Assembly: GCA_009840285.1 (NCBI GenBank)
Contig: VXOF01000060.1
Location: 1-39,444, forward strand
DNA from: Nitrospira sp. SB0662_bin_26
Lineage (GTDB): Bacteria > Nitrospirota > Nitrospiria > Nitrospirales > UBA8639
Length of the DNA stretch: 39,444 nucleotides
Direction: 5' to 3'
In this document: positions 8,082 through 15,607 of the stretch, in pieces
Position numbering within the stretch: position 1 is the stretch's first letter
How the letters are laid out: each line of letters begins with the position of its first letter
Notes under the pieces: generated by a model
What the model saw: only the letters and a program-made list of their open reading frames with translations
Told to the model about the DNA's origin: nothing
Databases searched by the model: none
Position numbers and translations under genes: made by a program

Positions 8082-9332
8082 GTGGCAACCATCATGCCTT
8101 TTCGTAGCGTCAGGCCCAAACCGGAATACGCCGCCCAAGTGGCCGCTCCTCCCTATGACGTCGTGTCCTTGGACAAGGCACGCGACGTTGCCGCCGGCAA
8201 TCCTTATTGTTTTCTCCGGGTCGGGCGAGCCGAGTTGGAACTGGCTGATGGCGTTGATCCCTATTCAACCGAAGTCTACGAAAAAGGAGCCGCCAATCTA
8301 CAGAAATTTCTCGAAGACGGTATTCTGGTGCGAGAACCCAACCCCATGTTCGGAGTGTATCGCCAGCGCTGGGGGACCCACGAACAGACCGGCCTCGTCG
8401 CACTCGCCTCAATCGACGAATATGACCGTGGACTCATTAAGAAACATGAGCTCACCAGGCCGGTTAAGGAAGACGACCGCGTACAGGTGATCGAAACGCA
8501 CGACTCGCAATCCGGGCCCGTTCTCCTGTTTTTCCGCCGTTCCAATCAACTCGGCAGTTGGCTTGCGGACGTCACGGCCGCGGAGCCGGACTGCCGGTTC
8601 AGCGCGGACGACGGCGTGGAGCATACAGTCTGGAGCCTGCGTGATGATACGGCCATTGAAACAATGATCGAAAATTTCAAGAACGTTGACGCCTTGTATA
8701 TTGCCGACGGACACCATCGCTCAGCGGCAGCCAGCCGGGTACGAGCGACCCGGGCCGGCAACTCCGGACAATCCTCACAGCAAGAGAAAGAAGGATTTTT
8801 GAGCGTCATTTTTCCGCACGACGAATTGCAGATTCTGCCCTATAACCGCGTGGTGCGCGATCTAAACGGGCATACGCCACAACAATTTCTTGACGCATTG
8901 GCCGTGGACTATGACGTGACACCCACAACTCAGCCCGGACAGGCGCCGGAGGCCGGGTTTGACGTGTACCTGGAAGGCCGCTGGCATCGAGCACTTCCCA
9001 AATTGGCGCCAGAGCAACAAACGTGGATGGAAGAGAGTCCGGTAAACGCCTTGGCCGTGTCGATCTTGACCGATCGCGTGTTGACTCCGTTGCTGGGCAT
9101 TACGGATCAGCGTTCCGATCCGAGGATCGATTTCGTCGGCGGGATACACCCACCAAAAACCTTGGCCGCAAAGGTGGATGCAGGAGAATGGGCCGGTGCG
9201 TTCTGGTTGTACCCCACGACCGTTAATGAACTCATGGCCGTTGCCGATGCCCAAGACATCATGCCACCCAAGAGCACGTGGTTCGAGCCCAAGCTTCGTG
9301 ACGGGTTATTCGTTCATATGCTGCGCGACTAA
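8082..9332 (+). CDS. DUF1015 family protein
   Basis: A 416-residue cytoplasmic protein of the DUF1015 family. Diagnostic features are the N-terminal PFRSVRPKPEYAAQVAAPPYD, the central YIADGHHRSAAA and the C-terminal PKLRDGLFVHML. Family members occur widely in bacteria and archaea, sometimes beside serine-biosynthesis genes, and show weak resemblance to kinase-like or ParB-like nucleotide-binding proteins, but no activity can be assigned here. The start is GTG 8082, with GGAAAGGAG upstream. It stands alone on this strand; the upstream gap carries the TGCTATG array and a hairpin. Confidence 0.9.
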   Translation: MATIMPFRSVRPKPEYAAQVAAPPYDVVSLDKARDVAAGNPYCFLRVGRAELELADGVDPYSTEVYEKGAANLQKFLEDGILVREPNPMFGVYRQRWGTHEQTGLVALASIDEYDRGLIKKHELTRPVKEDDRVQVIETHDSQSGPVLLFFRRSNQLGSWLADVTAAEPDCRFSADDGVEHTVWSLRDDTAIETMIENFKNVDALYIADGHHRSAAASRVRATRAGNSGQSSQQEKEGFLSVIFPHDELQILPYNRVVRDLNGHTPQQFLDALAVDYDVTPTTQPGQAPEAGFDVYLEGRWHRALPKLAPEQQTWMEESPVNALAVSILTDRVLTPLLGITDQRSDPRIDFVGGIHPPKTLAAKVDAGEWAGAFWLYPTTVNELMAVADAQDIMPPKSTWFEPKLRDGLFVHMLRD

Positions 9333-9344
9333 GATGTTCCCTGC

Positions 9345-9929
9345 TTACCCCTCGCCAAAATCCGGATACCGCGTGGAACCTGACTGAAACAATGGTTCCC
9401 TCACGATCCAACCAAGCTCGTCGACGGGTTCCAGCGCAATGATGGCGGCATCCTGCTCCGACGAACTCTCTTCTATATCAGCGCATTGACGAGAGTTGCT
9501 TGTTTGCCCGGCCCACGTTTCTTTCCTATTGCAAAAGAGAAAGTCCGTATCCCAAAAATAGATAGTAACCAGCGCCTCTCCGTCCACCTCCCCGATTTTG
9601 TAGTCTCCAACGGGTCTGGTGTGCTGGTCGAAATCATCGAGCAGGTCATTATGGGTCGCACAAAAATTTCTTAACGCTTCGTACAGCACCAGCCAATGTA
9701 AATCGGTTAAGCGATAGACGCGCGAATCATTGACCGCGGCCGATAGTTGGACCAGGACCCGCACCGCTTCATACGGACAGAGCCGTTGTGACGTTTCGGG
9801 ATAGAGCCCTTCCCATGAATCGATGGCCCCGTCGTCCGACAACAATTGGATTTCGGAGGCTTCACTGGCAAAGGCTTCTTTTAGAATGGCTTCAAAGACG
9901 GCATCAGGTTTGGTTTGAAAATAAATCAT
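9345..9929 (-). CDS. Hypothetical protein
   Basis: A 194-residue acidic soluble protein that I do not recognise. It lacks a signal peptide and membrane helices. The middle part (about 70-130) holds LTDLHWLVLYEALRNFCATH followed by beta-rich VDGEALVTIYFWDTDFLF. The only ribosome-binding-like sequence before the ATG is a weak GAG about 12 bases upstream. The 170 bases before it are filled with TCCTGAGC-type repeats, so its promoter is unclear. It converges with the DUF1015 gene with 12 bases between stops. Confidence 0.6.
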   Translation of the reverse strand: MIYFQTKPDAVFEAILKEAFASEASEIQLLSDDGAIDSWEGLYPETSQRLCPYEAVRVLVQLSAAVNDSRVYRLTDLHWLVLYEALRNFCATHNDLLDDFDQHTRPVGDYKIGEVDGEALVTIYFWDTDFLFCNRKETWAGQTSNSRQCADIEESSSEQDAAIIALEPVDELGWIVREPLFQSGSTRYPDFGEG

Positions 9930-9956
9930 CGCAACGATCTCGACGGTATCTGTAGG

Positions 9957-10088
9957 TCAGGGTAGCCCTGAGCCCTTCGACTCCAGGCGCGTGACGCCTT
10001 ACGCTCAGGGTGACCGGAGAGGCACCCGTTCGTCCTGAGCGTAGCGAAGTCGAGGGAAGCGTAGTCGAAGGGCTAATCCGACCTACCC
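9957..10088. repeat. TCCTGAGC/GTCGAAGG palindromic repeat cluster
   Basis: Same repeat family as 2049-2237. AGCCCTTCGACT (9971-9982) is matched by a perfect inverted copy AGTCGAAGGGCT (10063-10074). Between them lie TACGCTCAGGGTGACC and TCGTCCTGAGCGTAGCGAAG. In RNA this forms a long cruciform-like structure between two minus-strand genes. Confidence 0.75.
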
Positions 10089-10099
10089 ACCACGCACTC

Positions 10100-10543
10100 T
10101 CAGAAAATGCAGGGAACGAGCCGCCACGTCCGTAACCGGTAGGCTTCATAGTCATCAAAGATTTCACCTAAAAACCTCTCTTCAGCGGAGAGTTTCGCCA
10201 CCAGGTCCGCGCTCAAGAGCATCCACCAAAAGCCCCGCCAGTATGAAAACGACTCGCACAGCAGCGCCAGTGTGATAAGCAGCAACGCCGTGTACATGGG
10301 GTGCCGGATCCAGCGATACGGACCATTGGTCACCAAGCGACTTCCGGCCCTGACCTCGGGGAACACATTGACCTTCGTGACCTTCATGGCGAAGATCGCC
10401 CACACCGCCAACAGAATTCCCAACAATTCCAACGTCAAGAGCCACCCATTTCCCGGGACCCATGGGCCGGAGACCAGAAACGCCATAATGCAGGCAAATT
10501 GAACACCCACGAGCACATAGGACTTGAATGATGTGCGCATCAT
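10100..10543 (-). CDS. ICMT/PEMT-like integral membrane methyltransferase
   Basis: A 147-residue membrane protein with three to four hydrophobic segments (about 10-27, 35-52, 85-110). The C-terminal block GPYRWIRHPMYTALLL, then KLSAEERFLGEIFDDYEAY and a terminal LVPCIF is the signature of the isoprenylcysteine carboxyl methyltransferase/phospholipid methyltransferase family, which uses S-adenosylmethionine. RHP-Y and the EE pair are the conserved SAM-site residues. Bacterial members have mostly unknown substrates, possibly lipids. It lies 43 bases after the TPR lipoprotein gene on the same strand, so the two probably share a transcript. Confidence 0.88.
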   Translation of the reverse strand: MMRTSFKSYVLVGVQFACIMAFLVSGPWVPGNGWLLTLELLGILLAVWAIFAMKVTKVNVFPEVRAGSRLVTNGPYRWIRHPMYTALLLITLALLCESFSYWRGFWWMLLSADLVAKLSAEERFLGEIFDDYEAYRLRTWRLVPCIF

Positions 10544-10586
10544 GAGTATGGCTCGCCGGCTGACAATATCCAGATGAACGGAAATC

Positions 10587-10982
10587 TCAATACCGGTAAC
10601 CGCCGCTCAGGTGTTTCTCCAAAGTCGAAGACAGACCGAGATGATTGCGATACACGGAAGATCCCGCAATTTCTTTATTCTCCGGAGCCAATTCACTTGC
10701 TCTCTTGAAATGAATCGTGGCTTCCCGGTGATCGCCCAGCTTGTGAAGGGTCAGGGCCAGATTGAAATGGGCTTCCGGCAAATCGGGAGCGGCCTGAATC
10801 GCCGATTCGAAACGACTCTTCGCCTCTTGCCATTTTCCCGCTTGATACTGCTGAATCCCTTCAAGGTTCTGCTGAGCCGCAGCCGGACTCGTCATGGGCA
10901 GGACGGCGAGAGGTCCTGACGGCGTGGCACACCCTGTCACCATTAAACATCCCAGGACGACCGCTGTTATTCCATGATGCAT
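10587..10982 (-). CDS. TPR-repeat lipoprotein
   Basis: A 131-residue lipoprotein. The N-terminus has a hydrophobic stretch ending in the lipobox LMVTGC, so Cys18 is the likely lipidated residue. It is followed by a low-complexity linker and two tetratricopeptide repeats (about 45-110, with AHFNLALTLHKLGDHREATIHFKRASELAP). Such proteins act as scaffolds for envelope complexes. GGAGGG lies upstream of the ATG. It is transcribed away from the CxxC protein gene at 11206, sharing a 223-base divergent region, and precedes the ICMT-like methyltransferase gene. Confidence 0.88.
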   Translation of the reverse strand: MHHGITAVVLGCLMVTGCATPSGPLAVLPMTSPAAAQQNLEGIQQYQAGKWQEAKSRFESAIQAAPDLPEAHFNLALTLHKLGDHREATIHFKRASELAPENKEIAGSSVYRNHLGLSSTLEKHLSGGYRY

Positions 10983-11031
10983 ACGTTTCCCTCCACTACT
11001 CTTTTTTTCAATTTATCCCGCTTTTCCTTGA

Positions 11032-11067
11032 ATTGTGTCACCAGGTACGTATAGATAGCAACACAAT
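11032..11067. promoter_or_regulatory. Inverted repeat in a divergent intergenic region
   Basis: ATTGTGT (11032-11038) and ACACAAT (11061-11067) are perfect inverted arms 22 bases apart around a central TACGTA. They lie in the AT-rich 223-base region between the TPR lipoprotein gene (minus) and the CxxC protein gene (plus). A regulator site for either gene is possible, but the arms are short. Confidence 0.25.
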
Positions 11068-11205
11068 GACGTAGACCATGAAAATTTCAACTACAATCTA
11101 GAATTATCGGTTGGAAAGACCTATACTTTTCTCCCTATTTTAGTAGTAAATCACTTATTCCGTCATCTCATGATGGTCTTTTACCCTCATAGGAGGAATC
11201 ACCAG

Positions 11206-11580
11206 ATGAAACGAATACTCGGTTTCCTCACCTTGATGATCGTCGCCGGTTGCCTCTTGCAGGCATCGGCATACGCCTCCGGTTCCCTTTCGACAGGCCA
11301 GGGCATCAGCGCCAGAAGCGCCTATGCCATGGGCAAGGCACTCACGTTCCAGAAACTCGTGTGCCCTTCCTGTCCCCTGAAGGCGGCCGATTTGACCAAG
11401 GAACGCGCCATGAGCCTGAAGAACAGCCTCGAAGCCCGCGACGCAGCCAGCAAGCCGGGCACACCGGATGACGAACACATCGCCGTACTCTGTCCGGGGA
11501 GCCGTGCCAGCGATTGCGACGGAAAACCGGACGAACAGGAACTCGTCCACTATTACCTGAAGCGCCGTTTCAAAATGTAA
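11206..11580 (+). CDS. Small secreted CxxC protein
   Basis: A 124-residue exported protein of unknown family. A signal peptide covers about residues 1-24 (MKRILGFLTLMIVAGCLLQA, ending SAYA). The Cys in this stretch gives AGC, a weak lipobox alternative. The mature part carries KLVCPSCPLK, a CxxC pair not followed by His and so not a c-type haem site, and a second pair in VLCPGSRASDCDG. These four Cys could bind metal or form disulfides. The start is ATG 11206, with AGGAGG upstream. An outer-membrane barrel follows 47 bases downstream with its own good ribosome binding site, so the two probably act together at the envelope. Confidence 0.7.
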   Translation: MKRILGFLTLMIVAGCLLQASAYASGSLSTGQGISARSAYAMGKALTFQKLVCPSCPLKAADLTKERAMSLKNSLEARDAASKPGTPDDEHIAVLCPGSRASDCDGKPDEQELVHYYLKRRFKM

Positions 11581-11627
11581 CCCACATCTGTTTCATCATA
11601 GATGTGCATGAACGGAGGAACCTCACC

Positions 11628-12542
11628 ATGTACAGAGCAAGATTGATTGCCTTCATGGTTATCGTCATGACGGCCGTGGGATCATCCGCATTCGCCGACG
11701 GGGTGTCGCCTTGGCTCCCCGCGCCGGGCGCGGGATTCGTCAACCTTTCCTATGTCTCTCAGAACGCCAACCAGTTCTACGTCCAAGAGAACTTGAGAGG
11801 AACTCCTCCTCAGAATGCGGTACCCGATGGCAAAGGCCCGAATCTCGGCCAGCACACCGTGTGGCTGAACGGCATGTACGGCTGGTCTGATTCAATCGCA
11901 ATCGATTTCCGCGTGGGCGCCGCCAGGAGTTATTTTGGCGCCACAACGCCCATGGGAGACCCAATCCCGCCCACAGGAGGGCGTGATAATTACTCGGGCG
12001 TGACGGACGCCAATATCGGCGTCACCTGGCGCATCGCCGACGAACTCGTGAATCCATCAATGCCGAGCGTTGCCCTGCGCGCCGGGGCAATCATCGAGGG
12101 ATCCTACACACCCGGCTACATCAATTCCATCGGCGACGGAGCAAGCGGCTTGGAAGTGTCGGCATTGGCCGGCAAATATTTCGCGGACATGTTCGCCGTA
12201 TCCGGCGAAGTCGGGTACCGTGACCGCGACGAAGATGTCCCCGCAGACCTCTTCGTGAATTTGTCGGGCGGTTTGCTGTTCGAGAACATCGGCCTGAGTG
12301 TCAACTACAAGCTCGTTGACGCGCAGTCAGGCCTCCAAATCGGTGGTCCCGGATTCAGTCCCGTCACGCGCGTTTTTCCCAGGCTGGAAGAAGACATCCA
12401 GTTCCTGAGCGGGACGGTGAGCCTCAACGTGACGGACCAAACGAACATTGGCGTGTCTTACGGAGAGGTTATCGACGGTCGCAATACGTCCAAGTCCAAG
12501 GTTTTCAGCGTGTCGATGGGGTACCTTTTCGATACCTTTTGA
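11628..12542 (+). CDS. Outer-membrane beta-barrel protein
   Basis: A 304-residue protein with a clear signal peptide (about 1-21, ending AFA). The mature protein is built of alternating strands (FVNLSYVSQNANQFYV, TVWLNGMYGWSDSIAIDFRV, LFVNLSGGLLFENIGLSVNY) and ends with GYLFDTF; the terminal Phe is the usual barrel-assembly signal. The start is ATG 11628, with GGAGG upstream. Substrate is unknown; similar barrels are labelled transporter or porin-like. It follows the CxxC protein gene. A small AGCCG/CGGCT stem lies in the 20-base gap before the convergent DUF547 gene. Confidence 0.8.
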   Translation: MYRARLIAFMVIVMTAVGSSAFADGVSPWLPAPGAGFVNLSYVSQNANQFYVQENLRGTPPQNAVPDGKGPNLGQHTVWLNGMYGWSDSIAIDFRVGAARSYFGATTPMGDPIPPTGGRDNYSGVTDANIGVTWRIADELVNPSMPSVALRAGAIIEGSYTPGYINSIGDGASGLEVSALAGKYFADMFAVSGEVGYRDRDEDVPADLFVNLSGGLLFENIGLSVNYKLVDAQSGLQIGGPGFSPVTRVFPRLEEDIQFLSGTVSLNVTDQTNIGVSYGEVIDGRNTSKSKVFSVSMGYLFDTF

Positions 12543-12562
12543 TTCCCTCGGACCTAGCCGCC

Positions 12563-13456
12563 TTACGGCTGGTTCAGGCTCCAGTCGTACTCGTAGTCCA
12601 CTGACCCGGCGAATTTGCTCAGGCGCGTCGCAAGCGGTTTGTCCGCGTACTTGACTAAGTGCTCGATCACCGACTTCTCGCCCCTCCCGAAGTCCGCTAC
12701 GTACCACTTGTAAATGCTCGAAATAATCATGAAGTCGTCATCCATGAACTCGACGCCCCTCGGATGGTTCACGTAGTCACGTGCCCCGGCGTCGAGCAGT
12801 TCCTCTGCATTGTTCGCGGTGAAGGCCGTGGGACTCAGATTCGGACAGCCGTAGCTGGCGCAGTTGACCGCGTAGTGGATCCGGTTGTCCCGCCAGATGG
12901 GCCGCAGGATGCCGTGTTCGATGTTGTTCAGCGTCAGGTCCAGGCCGGCGACCCTGGCGTGTACGTCGTCCCAAGGCCCGCCGAAGAGACGTCCCAGACT
13001 GCCCAACAGGCTTTCGCTGATGTCCTTGATGGATTTAACGGGATAGGCGTCCGTCACGACTTTCACCGTCAGGGCGTTGTAGAAATTGATCCAGTACGCT
13101 TTCTGTTCAGCCCGGGAATAGTCCCTCGGATCGAATGACTGCAGATACGCCAGGTATGAGGCCAGCTTGGCGAAGTCCCCCGCATTGGCCTTGAGCGCCC
13201 CGTAATCGAAGCGATTTACGCCCGAGTCGTGGAAGCGGAGATAGCCGTTCAGGATGTCCTGCCAGGCGGTGTGATCGATGCGAGCGGCGCTTGTTTCGTC
13301 ACTCGCGTCCCAGGCCGGAATCAGCTTCGCCGTCTGGGCGTGTGCGGCGACTGCAAGCAGCATCGTCACGAGCAGGCTTATGACAATCTGCAAACAACAT
13401 CTCCCACGTGTAGGGGCGAACCCGTGTGTTCGCCCTGTAATCAGGGTCGGTTTCAT
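12563..13456 (-). CDS. DUF547 family exported protein
   Basis: A 297-residue protein of the DUF547 family. Family hallmarks are KAYWINFYNALTVKVV (about 119-134), DISES, LTLNNIEHGILRP and VNCASYGCPNLSP, which contains conserved Asn and Cys residues. The function is unknown; some relatives occur beside glycosyltransferase or oxidoreductase genes. A signal peptide with hydrophobic core LQIVISLLVTMLLAVAAHAQ is preceded by an unusually long N-region. That N-region is encoded by a dispersed inverted repeat (13409-13440). The ATG overlaps the end of the GT2 gene by 4 bases and has AAGGAG upstream, so the long start is supported. It is last in a three-gene operon. Confidence 0.85.
   Translation of the reverse strand: MKPTLITGRTHGFAPTRGRCCLQIVISLLVTMLLAVAAHAQTAKLIPAWDASDETSAARIDHTAWQDILNGYLRFHDSGVNRFDYGALKANAGDFAKLASYLAYLQSFDPRDYSRAEQKAYWINFYNALTVKVVTDAYPVKSIKDISESLLGSLGRLFGGPWDDVHARVAGLDLTLNNIEHGILRPIWRDNRIHYAVNCASYGCPNLSPTAFTANNAEELLDAGARDYVNHPRGVEFMDDDFMIISSIYKWYVADFGRGEKSVIEHLVKYADKPLATRLSKFAGSVDYEYDWSLNQP
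13409..13440. repeat. GTAGGGGCGAAC inverted repeat inside DUF547 signal region
   Basis: GGGCGAAC (13414-13421) and GTTCGCCC (13428-13435) form a perfect 8-bp stem with a 6-base loop, flanked by TGTA/TGTAA. This resembles a common intergenic repeat of the form GTAGGGGCGA(N)CGCCC; a related half unit (GGGGGTCGTCCCTACA) occurs near 19539-19554. Here it lies inside a reading frame and encodes GRTHGFAPTR near residue 8 of the DUF547 protein. Confidence 0.65.
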
Positions 13457-14211
13457 GGTCGTTCTTTCTCCTTGTTGTCACGTCTCTTCCCGGGATCGAC
13501 GCGCCTGCATCGCAACTTGGCGATCGTCCCGAGAATGCCGATGCTGGCGCCGATTACGCCCCTCAGGGTTCCTCCGACCTTGGATATTCCAAATCTCCGC
13601 CGCAGGGTGTTCGCCGGCTTCTCGTCGATTCGCATGTTCAATTGGATGGCCTTGACCTGCATTTCCACTGTCCAGCCGTAGGCCACATCGCGCATATCGA
13701 GTTGCCTCAGGGTATCCGCGCGAACGGCACGGAAAGGACCCAGGTCGGTGATCACCCGCCCCCACAGCAATCGGATCAGCAGGCTTGCCACGCGGTTGCC
13801 GACGATTTGCGGCATTGACAGGGCACCCGGTTCCATCTGTCCCAGCGCACGGGATCCGATGGCCAAGTCGGCGCCGTCCGCGATGGCCGCAAGCAAGTCG
13901 AGTGACTGCGAAACCTCGAACGACTGGTCGCCGTCCACAAACAGGACGACGTCCACCGGATGGAGAGCGGCGAGCGCCGTCAGGCAGGCCCTGCCGTAAC
14001 CCGGTATCTCCTCGACGATGACGCGGGCGCCCGCCGCGCGTGCACGCTGAGCCGTGGCGTCCGTCGATCCGTTATCGCATACCACGACGTCGTCGACGAC
14101 GCGCTGTCCGGCATCCGTACGAAGATCCAACAGCGCAGTGACCACCGGGGCGATGTTGTCTTCTTCGTCACATGCCGGAATCACCGCTCCGATGCTCAAG
14201 CCTTTATACAT
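13453..14211 (-). CDS. GT2 family glycosyltransferase (DPM1-like)
   Basis: A 252-residue family 2 glycosyltransferase like dolichyl/polyprenyl-phosphate mannose or glucose synthases, which move a sugar from a nucleotide donor to a polyprenyl phosphate at the inner membrane. The GT-A fold is seen in IGAVIPACDEEDN, VVVCDNGSTD and the DXD-type motif LFVDGDQSF, with GSRA later. The conserved RFGISKVGGT lies near the C-terminus. I start at ATG 14211, 18 bases after the upstream gene's stop, since this M begins the conserved domain; the ribosome binding site is weak. It overlaps the DUF547 gene by 4 bases. It probably supplies a lipid-linked sugar to the neighbouring GT-C enzyme. Confidence 0.88.
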   Translation of the reverse strand: MYKGLSIGAVIPACDEEDNIAPVVTALLDLRTDAGQRVVDDVVVCDNGSTDATAQRARAAGARVIVEEIPGYGRACLTALAALHPVDVVLFVDGDQSFEVSQSLDLLAAIADGADLAIGSRALGQMEPGALSMPQIVGNRVASLLIRLLWGRVITDLGPFRAVRADTLRQLDMRDVAYGWTVEMQVKAIQLNMRIDEKPANTLRRRFGISKVGGTLRGVIGASIGILGTIAKLRCRRVDPGKRRDNKEKERP

Positions 14212-14228
14212 CGCATCCAGTCGCCATC

Positions 14229-15545
14229 TCAATTGTTTGCCCTGTTGCCGAGGCCGGTCGGCCACCGACGGAACCAGTCGTAGGCCAGTGCCAGGAGGAT
14301 CAGGCCGAACTCCAGGGGCCGGACCCATACCGGCTGTTGGTATGGCTGCAGATTGCCGTCGTTCAGGTTAAGCCCGGTGACGTAGCCGAGGAAGACCGCA
14401 ATTGAGGCCGTCCACGCGGAGACACTTGGTGTAATCGCGGCAAACGGCAACAGCCAGAGCAGGTACCATGGATTGATGACCGGCGAGGCCATGAGGAATA
14501 TACCATAGAGCCAGTCGCCTCGCGGAATCTCACGATCACCGCTCCGGGAATAGCGGAAATAGTAGTGTCCCCAGAAGGCGGCACACACCAGGCCCAGAAC
14601 AAGCTTGGCCCCGAACGGTTGCAGAACGGTCGTAAATAGTCCGAAGGCCGCCGAGTTGAATTCCCACTCCCGCGCAAAGACCAGGAGAGAGTCGAAGCCC
14701 GCGCCGCCCTGCAGAATGAATGGTGCATACAACGCCGACAGCGTGACGACAAACAGGACCCAATAACCGAAACTCGCGCCGACCAGCACCAACGGGACCA
14801 GCACCAGCGCGAATATCTTGGCCCCCACGGCCATCCCCAAGCAGACGGCGGCACCCCACCAGCGATGCTTTCGGGCCAGTACGATCGCCGCCAGCAACAG
14901 ACAGACACCGATACCGTCCGGGTGCGCGGTAAAGGCAACTTCCTTGACGACCAGTGGACACCACGCATAGAGCATGACGTTCCCGGTCGGGGCCAAGCGC
15001 AACAGCAGCGCAATGGTCGCCAGATCGACAAGGATCAGGATCGCCTGCAAGGCTATGACACTCCCCGGTTTCAACCAATAGCCGAACAGGAAGACGACCT
15101 GCGTGACCGGAGCGTAGATCGTCGGCAATTCGGGATAATTGATCCTGTCCAGGATGCCACGAAATACCGCGGGAACGCCGGGATCGCTGAAGAACGTTTC
15201 AGGAACGGCTCCGTAGGGCGTACCGGTGGTAGCAAAACGATAGCCGTCCCACAGGTAACGATAAAAGTCGTCTTCGTAAAACGGCCCGCCCGCCAACCCG
15301 AAGATGCGGAAAACCACGGCCCAGAAAATCAGGCGTCCGAGCGGGAAAGGCTCGCCACGCCGGTGGAAGTACAGGTAGAGGCTGAAGACCGGCAGGCTGG
15401 TCCATGCAACGAGAAGGAAGAACACCGGCAGGTCGGGTTCGCCGGGTTGCCGCGCCAGAAAGGTGAGGGCGGCGTACCCCAACGCGCACCACAGACCGAC
15501 CACGTCCACGTACCGGCACGCGCGCCCGTTCGTCATCGGTGTCAT
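14229..15545 (-). CDS. Polytopic GT-C glycosyltransferase (GT87/DUF2029-like)
   Basis: A 438-residue integral membrane protein with about ten or more hydrophobic helices. Between helices near residues 85-110 lies YEDDFYRYLWDGYRFATTGTPYG, the extracytoplasmic acidic loop typical of GT-C enzymes that use polyprenyl-phosphate sugars. Another signature is SPVINPWYLLWLLPF near the C-terminus. It probably transfers a hexose, perhaps mannose, to an extracytoplasmic glycan or lipid. It is first in the operon with the GT2 and DUF547 genes. ATG 15545 and ATG 15536 are both possible starts; neither has a strong ribosome binding site. The reading frame faces the divergent FAD oxidoreductase gene. Confidence 0.82.
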   Translation of the reverse strand: MTPMTNGRACRYVDVVGLWCALGYAALTFLARQPGEPDLPVFFLLVAWTSLPVFSLYLYFHRRGEPFPLGRLIFWAVVFRIFGLAGGPFYEDDFYRYLWDGYRFATTGTPYGAVPETFFSDPGVPAVFRGILDRINYPELPTIYAPVTQVVFLFGYWLKPGSVIALQAILILVDLATIALLLRLAPTGNVMLYAWCPLVVKEVAFTAHPDGIGVCLLLAAIVLARKHRWWGAAVCLGMAVGAKIFALVLVPLVLVGASFGYWVLFVVTLSALYAPFILQGGAGFDSLLVFAREWEFNSAAFGLFTTVLQPFGAKLVLGLVCAAFWGHYYFRYSRSGDREIPRGDWLYGIFLMASPVINPWYLLWLLPFAAITPSVSAWTASIAVFLGYVTGLNLNDGNLQPYQQPVWVRPLEFGLILLALAYDWFRRWPTGLGNRANN

Positions 15546-15607
15546 GGATCATCAACCAATCTCATAAAATGGATACGGCATTGTACATGGAAGGAGCTTC
15601 CGCTACC

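Noticed and set aside
7907-8107. 66-residue reading frame running through the TGCTATG array
   Set aside because: No ribosome binding site, composition is dictated by the repeat, and it overlaps the well-supported DUF1015 start.
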